Origin: an uncultured Planctomycetaceae bacterium | GTDB taxonomy: Bacteria > Planctomycetota > Planctomycetia > Pirellulales > JACPPG01 | Assembly: GCA_945957305.1 (NCBI GenBank) | Contig: CAMFLN010000122.1 | Span: 1 to 7,574, forward strand | Length of the DNA: 7,574 nucleotides | Reading direction: 5' to 3' | Shown: piece after piece, positions 1 through 5,469 of the stretch | How the letters are laid out: every line of letters starts with the position of its first letter | Numbering within the stretch: the stretch's first letter is position 1 | Program-made: the position numbers and the translations under genes | Notes under the pieces: model-generated | What the model saw: only the letters and a program-made list of their open reading frames with translations | Databases searched by the model: none | Told to the model about the DNA's origin: nothing

Positions 1-530
1 CCTGCCAGGCCGCGCGCCCGCGACTCGGCAATGGCGCAACGTTCGAGAACTTGTGTCACGTGACAGAAATGTTTCGAGCTGTGCTTGAGCCGGCGCGCGA
101 GGCGATGGGACGGATCGATCCACTGGCAGGCATAATAAATGGCGTCCGCCGTATCGACGACAAACTGTGGCCAGGTGAGCGAAGGATCCCACCCATGCCC
201 GTGGTAGACCAGATACTGCGCGGCGCCCACGTCGAGGATGATTTCGTCGTGCGCCTGAATGCCTAAAAGTCCCTCGAACCAACCGCGCGGGGGATCGTGA
301 TTACCGACGACCCAATCGACCTGCACGCGCAACGAGTATTGCCGCAGCATTTCCACGACTTGCACGTCACGCTCTTGCAGCCCGCGCAATCGCGGATCGT
401 TGAACAAATCGCCTGCGAGAACCAGGCGCGCGGTTTTCAGCGTGTGCAGAAACCGCAAAAAGTCATTCCCTCGGCTGTTTCGCGCGCCGAGGTGCAGATC
501 ACTCACGACGACAACGTCGAAGTTCAACAT
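1..530 (-). CDS. LpxH/COG2908-like metallophosphoesterase, 3' end cut by window edge
   Basis: This is a calcineurin-like phosphoesterase of the UDP-2,3-diacylglucosamine hydrolase type. Family members use two metals to cleave a pyrophosphate bond in lipid A synthesis at the inner membrane face; that substrate is not proven here. Reading down from position 530 gives 176 open codons. Visible metal-site motifs are SDLHLG at residues 10-15 (D11, H13), GDLF at 40-43 (D41), GNHD at 76-79 (N77, H78) and YHGHGWD at 109-115 (H110). The expected last motif, GHxH, would lie just past the edge; the final residues AESRARGLAG are what usually precedes it. The ATG at 530 has an AAGGAA Shine-Dalgarno at 539-544 with an 8-base spacer and places the first motif at residue 10. 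The frame stays open upstream, with further ATGs at 566, 593 and 617 that lack good ribosome sites. It is transcribed divergently from the plus-strand secreted protein gene. A related phosphatase acting on another substrate is possible. Confidence 0.85.
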   Translation of the reverse strand, partial: MLNFDVVVVSDLHLGARNSRGNDFLRFLHTLKTARLVLAGDLFNDPRLRGLQERDVQVVEMLRQYSLRVQVDWVVGNHDPPRGWFEGLLGIQAHDEIILDVGAAQYLVYHGHGWDPSLTWPQFVVDTADAIYYACQWIDPSHRLARRLKHSSKHFCHVTQVLERCAIAESRARGLA

Positions 531-867
531 GGGCTCGCTTCCTTGAGGTGCAACCTGCGACAACATCCTGATCGCCGCATCTACCAGAATCATCGGCCAC
601 GCGCATTTCGAGCGCATGAGTGTCGCGCTAGAATCTCGTGAAAATCGCAGCCGTGCAGCTAGCACGCAACGCACCGCCGGAACGCTGCAGCTCAGCTGAA
701 CAGCGAAATGCACATCTTTTGCTCAACGTAAACTCACCTGCCGTTCACTAGTGGCCGCGCCGAGGCGCGACTACTCTACGCGACACATCATGACGTGCTG
801 CGTCACATTCGCGGCGCGGCACGCCAGGCAGGCTTCACGCATTACACGATCAGCAAGGAGAAGGACC
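531..867. other. Divergent intergenic region
   Basis: This stretch of 337 bases separates the divergent phosphoesterase and secreted-protein genes and must hold promoters for both. I see no convincing -35/-10 pair on either strand. Two small perfect inverted repeats lie close together: CGTGC-AGCTA-GCACG at 652-666 and CAGCT-C-AGCTG at 688-698. Either could be an operator half-site arrangement or chance. The phosphoesterase frame is open through at least 531-617, so part of this region could be coding if a farther start is used. Codons 751-867, in frame with the plus-strand gene, read as an Arg-rich sequence with no family character and look untranslated. Confidence 0.5.
855..860 (+). promoter_or_regulatory. 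Shine-Dalgarno site that decides a TTG start
   Basis: The bases AAGGAG lie 7 bases before TTG at 868. This is a near-ideal ribosome site and the best reason to reject the upstream GTG (751) and ATG (790) starts. Confidence 0.75.
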
Positions 868-1239
868 TTGAACGGAGTATCTCTGCGCGCCATCAGCCTC
901 ATCGTAGTAATTTCCCTGAGCGCCCTGACGGCGCCGGTACGGGCTGCCGAACGGACACGGCGCCCGTTTGAAACGGACGATCGTCGGCCGCGGGTCAGCC
1001 CGTATCTGAACCTGGTGAACAACAACCAACCGGGCGCGACGAATTATCAGAGCCTGGTCCGCCCGCAACTGGAGCAACAGGCGGTGAATCGAAATCAGCG
1101 CGCGGCCCTGAGCCGCATGCAACGCACGGCGCCCACTCGCTCGCAGTCGACGTCTCAGGGGAACCAGCACCTACGCGGCACAGGTCACCGCACGACGTTC
1201 GACGACCTTTCGCGATATTACCCCGGATTGAAACGCTGA
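868..1239 (+). CDS. Small secreted SPYLNL-type protein, TTG start
   Basis: The product is 123 residues. It opens with a clear Sec signal peptide: one Arg in the n-region, a hydrophobic core at about residues 8-22, and likely signal peptidase I cleavage after VRA or VRAA (residues 24-27). The mature part is basic, rich in Arg, Gln and Asn, and contains no cysteine. A short block reads VSPYLNLVNNNQPGATNYQSL and is followed by VRPQLEQQ. I recall SPYLNL-(N/G-rich)-NYY-VRP blocks in small exported planctomycete proteins of unknown function; this is memory, not a search. The C-terminus is polar and probably disordered, ending in YYPGLKR. The TTG start is chosen because of the AAGGAG site at 855-860 and because the signal peptide then starts at residue 1. 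The gene stands alone on the plus strand. No enzymatic motif is visible and no function is proposed beyond export. Confidence 0.72.
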   Translation: MNGVSLRAISLIVVISLSALTAPVRAAERTRRPFETDDRRPRVSPYLNLVNNNQPGATNYQSLVRPQLEQQAVNRNQRAALSRMQRTAPTRSQSTSQGNQHLRGTGHRTTFDDLSRYYPGLKR

Positions 1240-1262
1240 AGTTATAGAGCCGGCAGCGAGCC

Positions 1263-1300
1263 AGCCCGACTGTCGAGAACGCTTGGCGGTCGGTTGGGCT
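1263..1300. terminator. Weak hairpin in the convergent gap, possible bidirectional terminator
   Basis: Positions 1263-1272 (AGCCCGACTG) can pair with 1291-1300 (CGGTTGGGCT) as a 10-base-pair stem with two G-U pairs and an 18-base loop. It lies 23 bases after the stop of the plus-strand gene and 10 bases after the stop of the minus-strand 72-residue gene, where a shared terminator would be expected. There is no T-tract on either side, so intrinsic termination is uncertain. Confidence 0.3.
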
Positions 1301-1310
1301 CGAATGGCTT

Positions 1311-1529
1311 CTAGCCCAAATACGCCATTACCGCCAGGAACAAAACCCACAAGCCGACGGCCAGGGCGGTGGCGATGAGGAAGATGAAATGACGCCGTGG
1401 TGGATTCGTTGTTGAACTTACACGGGTACCCGAGCGCGCTGCTGCGGGCGAATGAACCACGTTTGAATCGGCGCGACTCTCAGCGCGAGAGCCGACTTTA
1501 GGACCGGTTTTGCTGCGCCGCTGCGGCAT
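1311..1529 (-). CDS. Small single-pass membrane protein, unknown function
   Basis: The product is 72 residues. Residues 1-45 are hydrophilic, basic and rich in Ser and Arg, with no cysteine. A PPRRH junction at 43-47 leads into a single hydrophobic helix at about 48-70 that runs to the C-terminus (FIFLIATALAVGLWVLFLAV). This is a tail-anchored layout with the basic part probably cytoplasmic. I do not recognise a named family, though short planctomycete proteins with this shape are common in my memory. The ATG at 1529 has only a weak ribosome site. The gene lies 54 bases after the Minf_1886-family gene on the same strand and is likely the last gene of that unit, facing the convergent secreted-protein gene. 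The real-gene call rests on the clear helix, the positive-inside pattern and the operon position. Confidence 0.65.
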   Translation of the reverse strand: MPQRRSKTGPKVGSRAESRADSNVVHSPAAARSGTRVSSTTNPPRRHFIFLIATALAVGLWVLFLAVMAYLG

Positions 1530-1583
1530 GGAATTTCCCGCTGGACCCTGCGCGTCTTTGCGAAGAGCGCGCTGGCGATTGCT

Positions 1584-1997
1584 TTACTCAGGCGGAGTAA
1601 TTTGAAAACTCTGTTCCAGTCCCGCGTCAAAATCAAAGACGTCGTCGAAATCTTCGCGGCGATCATCGTCGGTCTTGCGCATCAGCCCGACGCGTATCAG
1701 GTTGAATACAATCTCGCCGAAGTCTCCCGTGGTGCGGACGCCGTAACTGTTGAGCACGCACTTGGCCATGTAGCCATACTGATCAAGCGCGTAGAGGCGT
1801 ATGGCCTCGCACAGTTCCTGACCCGTCAGATGCCGTTCCGAAGCGGCGGCCTCTTCCGAGGCTCCGGCGGGGGCCGCCCCCATCCCCAAAACGGAATGCG
1901 CGTAGTTCAACGCGTCGAATACGAACAAGTAGGCAGACCGCTGGTAGCGGTTATCTTCTCGCAACAACTGAGCCAAGGTCTGGGCGGCGTCGGACAT
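1584..1997 (-). CDS. Minf_1886 family protein
   Basis: The product is 137 residues and matches what I remember of the Minf_1886 family, a conserved protein of unknown function in Planctomycetes, Verrucomicrobia and relatives. Family features visible here are LLREDNRYQRSAYLFVFDAL at residues 11-30, HLTGQELCEAIRLYALDQYG at 56-75, MAKCVLNSYGV at 78-88 and TGDFGEIVFNLI at 90-101, followed by MRKTDDDRREDF at 106-117. A variable Ala/Glu stretch at 41-54 separates the first two blocks. There is no signal peptide or membrane segment, so it is probably cytoplasmic. The ATG at 1995-1997 puts the family start in the expected place, although no good Shine-Dalgarno precedes it. It follows ricT by 84 bases on the same strand, suggesting a functional or transcriptional link, but no biochemical role is known to me. 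Confidence 0.85.
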   Translation of the reverse strand: MSDAAQTLAQLLREDNRYQRSAYLFVFDALNYAHSVLGMGAAPAGASEEAAASERHLTGQELCEAIRLYALDQYGYMAKCVLNSYGVRTTGDFGEIVFNLIRVGLMRKTDDDRREDFDDVFDFDAGLEQSFQITPPE

Positions 1998-2081
1998 AAT
2001 TCGCAGGTAATCTCGGGTGAGTCGTTGCAGCTTGCCGGCGCAGTGAGGGAGTCGACAACCGGCAGGCAGGAGGGACGAATT

Positions 2082-2906
2082 TCAGTTGGACCGGTTGCCC
2101 GCGTTCAGGACACTGAGCACGTCGCCAGCCTGAATCATAATGCGCGTGCGATCCTCGGTCTCGACCAGCAACTGGCTCGTCAGGATTTCGTGGGCTAGCA
2201 CGCGCATCTTGCCCTTGGCCGTCACGACTTGCGCCCCGACCGGCGGCAGGTCCTTTTGTAACGCTTCATACGTGTCAAATTCATAACGCAGGCAGCACTT
2301 CAAGCGACCGCAGCGGCCGGAGATCTTCGTCGGGTCGAGCGTGGCCTTTTGCAGCTTGGCCATTTTCATCGACACCGGTGGCATTTCGGACAGGTGTGTA
2401 TTGCAACAGACCGGTTTGCCGCAGTCGCCGTAATCGGCCAGTAATTTCGCTTCGTCACGCACGCCAATCTGGCGCATTTCGATCCGTGTCTGGAACTCGC
2501 TGGCCAACGTCTTGACTAGGTTGCGAAAATCGACGCGATTTTCGGCCAAAAAATAGATCACGATCCGTTCGCCGCCAAAGACGTGCTCGATATCGACCAG
2601 CTTCATCGGCAATTGCAGTTCGCTGACGATTCGCCGGCAGGTCTCGAACTCGACACGCTCCTGCTCATGAATCCGCGACAGCTCGTTTTCGTCGTCGGCC
2701 GTCATCTGCCGCAGGATCTGCCCACGCTGTGGGTCGGGCAATTGCCCGGTCGCTTCGTCCGTGGCGGGGCAAAGGACTTCGCCTGCTTCAAGCCCGCGGT
2801 CTGTCCGCACAATGACGCGTGCGCCGCGCGCCAGGGTCTCTCCCCGGCTCGTGCTAAACACGCCCAAGCTGCGCGTGACCCCGTTTCGAACGACGTACTT
2901 TTCCAT
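2082..2906 (-). CDS. ricT: RicT/YaaT (PSP1 C-terminal domain) iron-sulfur regulatory subunit
   Basis: The product is 274 residues from ATG at 2906, cytoplasmic, and of the PSP1/YaaT family. In Bacillus subtilis RicT joins RicA and RicF in an Fe-S complex needed for RNase Y-dependent mRNA maturation and for developmental phosphorelay. The N-terminal part carries LGVFSTSRGETLARGARVIV and DRGLEAGEVLC (about residues 14-46). The PSP1 core follows with FGGERIVIYFLAENRVDFR and QIGVRDEAKLLADYGDCG. The diagnostic cysteines are C162, C167 and C168 (DCGKPVCC) and C199, C204 and C205 (RCGRLKCC), all present, so cluster binding appears intact. The C-terminal region is a small beta domain (GAQVVTAKGKMRVL). 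A GTG at 2915 would add three residues; ATG was preferred because family proteins begin close to the KYVVR block. Neither start has a good ribosome site. It lies 57 bases after the second CPFC gene. No RicA or RicF gene is in the window. Confidence 0.88.
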   Translation of the reverse strand: MEKYVVRNGVTRSLGVFSTSRGETLARGARVIVRTDRGLEAGEVLCPATDEATGQLPDPQRGQILRQMTADDENELSRIHEQERVEFETCRRIVSELQLPMKLVDIEHVFGGERIVIYFLAENRVDFRNLVKTLASEFQTRIEMRQIGVRDEAKLLADYGDCGKPVCCNTHLSEMPPVSMKMAKLQKATLDPTKISGRCGRLKCCLRYEFDTYEALQKDLPPVGAQVVTAKGKMRVLAHEILTSQLLVETEDRTRIMIQAGDVLSVLNAGNRSN

Positions 2907-2963
2907 AGCAGGCACTATAGTCGCTGACCCATCCTGCGGAAAGGGAACCGCCGAGAGCCCGCC

Positions 2964-4100
2964 CTAGCGACTCGCGGGCAGCAACAAGCCCGCCTGCTCG
3001 GCGGCGGCGACGCGTTGTGGATCGAGTTGCCGCAATCGTGCTAGTTTTTCAGCGGCCGCGGGAAGTGGGCAAGCTTTGAGGTAGCCGACGATGGCTTGTG
3101 CGATGCTGGCATCGGCAAACTCCTTACGTGCAAAGAGTGCCGCGACCGCGTCGAGCGATTCCCAATCCTGCCAGCGCGCCAGGTCCACGATGGCTGACGC
3201 CGCAACCTCGGGACGCGCGAGCAACCGGCGCAGGGCAGAGTTCAATTCCTCCTGCGAAAGTTGGTCCCGGCCAAATTCTTGCATGAACCGCAAGGCTGTG
3301 GCGGCATGGCGCAAATCGCCGCTGCGTGCCTGGGGATTCGCCAGCAACTGCTCGTCCAGATGCCGCAAGCCCTCGCCCCCGGCGAGCAGCAGATAGCCCC
3401 CCAACACCCCATCGAATCCCGCGCGAAAGTCGTCACTCGGCGCGTCTACCAGTTTTTGCAGCACCGCGCGATTCGCGCGCCGATCTTCATCCGTCGCGGC
3501 CAATCCCAGGGCCAGACCATAAAACCCTTTGCGAGCTTCCGGCACCGCCGGGTCGACAATCCACCGCCGCAGCGAGTCCATTGGCAGTTGCGTTGCGACC
3601 TGCGCCACGTCGTCAAACGAGGCGTTCCCGAATTCCAGGTATGCATCTTCGGCCAGCAGCGGATTGGCATGCTCCAGAAAGCGCGCGTAATAGCCTAAAC
3701 GCTTGACGGTGGGCAAACGGCGGTCAGGCGCCCGGGCGATATAGGCGAAACTCACTTCATCAAGCGGAGTCGCCTCCCAGGTGAGCCGACTCGTCTCCAG
3801 CCCGGCAGTGGCCCAAAGCAGCGCCAGTTGCCCCACCTTGAGCCCGCTGCTGCCGATGAGCTGATCGGCAGCAAGTCGCACGGTTCCCGATGATGGAAGA
3901 TGCTCCGCACCGGCAAGCGGTTTGCTAACGTGGAATTGCCAGTCCTTTTCATCACCGCTTATGACTTCGACCAGCGCCGCTTGCGGTGCGTCGTACAGCA
4001 CTTGCGACAGGCTGGGCCGGACGGCTGTGCAGAAGGGGCATGCCACGGCCGCAGCCGTCAGAGCAGCAAACAGCACAGGCGTAAGCGACCAGCGGATCAT
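2964..4100 (-). CDS. Secreted CPFC protein 2, short paralog with helical repeats
   Basis: The product is 378 residues from ATG at 4100, which overlaps the upstream stop as TAATG, implying translational coupling. A signal peptide spans about residues 1-20 and ends AVA, so the mature protein would begin with C21-P-F-C24. About 21-120 form a beta-rich domain; about 130-365 look alpha-helical and HEAT-like, with EDAYLEF at 151-157, RRWIVDPAVPEARK at 178-191, DLARWQDW at 306-313 and YLKACP at 340-345. The helical half aligns over its length with the larger CPFC protein encoded at 5470-7128 (for example the shared DLARWQDW and the GDAF/EDAY blocks), so the two are paralogs. This one lacks the Ala-rich linker and membrane anchor and ends at LLLPASR, so it is probably soluble outside the cytoplasmic membrane. 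AVAC could also be a poor lipobox. No enzyme motif is seen; a metal- or thiol-linked partner role is inferred from neighbours. Confidence 0.78.
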   Translation of the reverse strand: MIRWSLTPVLFAALTAAAVACPFCTAVRPSLSQVLYDAPQAALVEVISGDEKDWQFHVSKPLAGAEHLPSSGTVRLAADQLIGSSGLKVGQLALLWATAGLETSRLTWEATPLDEVSFAYIARAPDRRLPTVKRLGYYARFLEHANPLLAEDAYLEFGNASFDDVAQVATQLPMDSLRRWIVDPAVPEARKGFYGLALGLAATDEDRRANRAVLQKLVDAPSDDFRAGFDGVLGGYLLLAGGEGLRHLDEQLLANPQARSGDLRHAATALRFMQEFGRDQLSQEELNSALRRLLARPEVAASAIVDLARWQDWESLDAVAALFARKEFADASIAQAIVGYLKACPLPAAAEKLARLRQLDPQRVAAAEQAGLLLPASR

Positions 4101-4756
4101 TAGAAACGCACGGCTTCGCCGTCGAGGTGATAGATGGCCAGAAACTTGCCGTCCGGTCCCTTGAAATCGCGCAACTCGAAGGTCCCCTCGACCGCGACCG
4201 GTCGGACCGTGTAATCGGTCGTTTTGCCCGGCTTCATGTCGACGACCACACAATCATAAAGCGCAGCGCCAGGGCCAAAGCAGCACTCCATGTTGTCGCG
4301 CACCAGCACGAACTGTGTCAGGCCCGATTGCTGAAAGCTCGGCAGGATGTAGCCGCGCAACTTGACGATGCGGCCATTTAACTCGGCGATCGAGGCAGTC
4401 AGCTTCCCGCGCTCGAAGTCCTCGTTCTTTTCCAGCGGAAATTTCAGCGTGTCGAAAGTGATGTTCTGGGGAGTGCCGGGTTTGCTGGATACGGCCGGGG
4501 CTGCAGCAGCGGCCGCGGCGCTCGTGGCCGGCGCTGTACCGTTGGTCGCTGCCGCCTCATTAGCGGCGATTGTGGCAGTATTCTTAGCCGCGTCGTCTGT
4601 TTTGGCCGGAGCTTCGGCCGTGGAGTTCGACGCCGCAGATGCGCTCGCGCCCGATTCTTCGTTCACGGTGACCGGCGTGCCGGCGTCGTTGCAGCCGGCC
4701 GACAGGGCTGCCGCGCTCAGCGCTAGGCAACAGAGAATGGCGCGGCGATAGCTCAC
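4100..4756 (-). CDS. Lipoprotein with DUF3299-like CCFG domain
   Basis: The product is 218 residues from GTG at 4756. That start overlaps the upstream stop as GTGA (4753-4756), a classic coupled junction, and gives an exact lipoprotein signal: basic SYRR, hydrophobic core, then LSAGC with the lipidated cysteine at residue 22. An Ala/Thr/Asn-rich low-complexity tether covers about 23-95. The folded domain at about 100-218 contains GRIVKLRGYILPSFQQSG (128-145), QFVLVRDNMECCFGPGAALY (148-167) and a C-terminal IYHLDGEAVRF. Cysteines 158, 159 and 169 fall in or beside the CCFG motif. The domain resembles DUF3299 proteins found with ABC permeases in zinc-regulated operons; this is family resemblance by eye. 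It is paralogous to the CCFG domain of the preceding gene. The longer open frame to 4936 is rejected because it would bury the signal peptide. Its likely place is on a membrane facing the periplasm. Confidence 0.8.
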   Translation of the reverse strand: MSYRRAILCCLALSAAALSAGCNDAGTPVTVNEESGASASAASNSTAEAPAKTDDAAKNTATIAANEAAATNGTAPATSAAAAAAAPAVSSKPGTPQNITFDTLKFPLEKNEDFERGKLTASIAELNGRIVKLRGYILPSFQQSGLTQFVLVRDNMECCFGPGAALYDCVVVDMKPGKTTDYTVRPVAVEGTFELRDFKGPDGKFLAIYHLDGEAVRF

Positions 4757-5424
4757 TTCAGGTAATCCGCGTCCAAGTGGTAGATCACCCCTTCGAGTCC
4801 GTCGGTCGCGCGTCCAGGCTCGACGCGAAAGGTGCCCGCCAGTCGCTGGATTCGCGTCGAGTATTCGAGCGACAAGGGGCCTTTGAGCGTCACCAGGACG
4901 CGGTCGGTCAATTTGGGCTGGCCGCCAAAGCAGCAATCGCCATTGTCGCGACAGAGCACGAACTGCTTGATGCCGGAAGTTTGCTTGCCGGGATACACGT
5001 AGCCCTTGATGAAAATTCGCTCGCCATCCCGGGCTTCGATCGAGGGCGGAAACAGCTCGCCCGGATTATCAGGGTCAGGCTGCAATTCCGCGTAGCTCAG
5101 GCGTGCGTAGCCGGGCGGGACTTCGGTGACATAGTCATAGGTCAGGTAGCCGGCGCCACCAAACATAAACGCCAGACTGAGCGCAATTCCGGCCCAAGCA
5201 ATCGTTCGCCCCGTTAATTCCGTCGGGTTGGCTCGAATCCGCCACAGCGCGATTAGGCCCACCAACAGGCCGACGACAGGAATCACGATCAAGGCCCAGC
5301 CCAAGAACGACGTGATCGACAGCAAACCCAAGAGGCAGCTGGCGACCGCCGAGACACTGAGGGCCCGGTATTGCGAATAGTCTTCTTCGGCGACTGGTGA
5401 CAATCCGGCTTCTACATAGCTCAT
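4753..5424 (-). CDS. Membrane protein: DUF4190-like helices fused to a DUF3299-like CCFG domain
   Basis: The product is 223 residues from ATG at 5424. After a cytoplasmic N-terminus (1-20), hydrophobic helices lie at about 24-40, 42-62 and 76-96. The pattern SVSAVASCLLGLLS, then a GLLVGLIALWRIR loop and GRTIAWAGIALSL, is that of DUF4190 small membrane modules. The C-terminal half (about 100-223) is a CCFG domain: RIFIKGYVYPGKQTSGIKQF at 136-155, CRDNGDCCFGG at 158-168 and IYHLDADYLK at the end. Cysteines 158, 164 and 165 are the likely ligand or redox set. Three helices and a basic loop at 61-69 would put the domain outside the cytoplasm. It begins 45 bases after CPFC protein 1 stops and overlaps the following lipoprotein gene by 4 bases. 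Its domain is a clear paralog of that lipoprotein. A metal-chaperone or permease-partner role is inferred. Confidence 0.82.
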   Translation of the reverse strand: MSYVEAGLSPVAEEDYSQYRALSVSAVASCLLGLLSITSFLGWALIVIPVVGLLVGLIALWRIRANPTELTGRTIAWAGIALSLAFMFGGAGYLTYDYVTEVPPGYARLSYAELQPDPDNPGELFPPSIEARDGERIFIKGYVYPGKQTSGIKQFVLCRDNGDCCFGGQPKLTDRVLVTLKGPLSLEYSTRIQRLAGTFRVEPGRATDGLEGVIYHLDADYLK

Positions 5425-5469
5425 GGGGCACTCACTAAATCACGCATGGGCGCATCGCTTCGCCCCGTG

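Noticed and set aside
751..867. N-terminal extension of the secreted protein to GTG 751 or ATG 790
   Set aside because: The extension is Arg/Ala-rich, lacks a ribosome site and precedes a clean signal peptide. AAGGAG stands 7 bases before TTG 868.
2031..2066. Possible hairpin between ricT and the Minf_1886 gene (TGCCGG at 2033-2038 with CCGGCA at 2059-2064)
   Set aside because: The stem is short, the loop is 20 bases and no T-tract follows on the minus strand, so I do not call it a terminator.
1602..2198. A 198-codon plus-strand open frame
   Set aside because: It lies across the Minf_1886 gene and the end of ricT, both recognised on the minus strand, and shows no motif or ribosome site.
2913..2920. 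TATAGT on the minus strand just before ricT as a -10 box
   Set aside because: It would leave almost no leader before the start codon, and no -35 element stands at the right distance.
4101..4253. N-terminal extension of CPFC-2 to position 4253
   Set aside because: The added 51 residues overlap the CCFG-2 coding sequence and would hide the signal peptide. The TAATG junction gives a better start at 4100.
4757..4936. N-terminal extension of the CCFG-2 lipoprotein to position 4936
   Set aside because: It overlaps CCFG-1 by 180 bases, is Arg-rich, and would put the lipobox at an impossible internal position.
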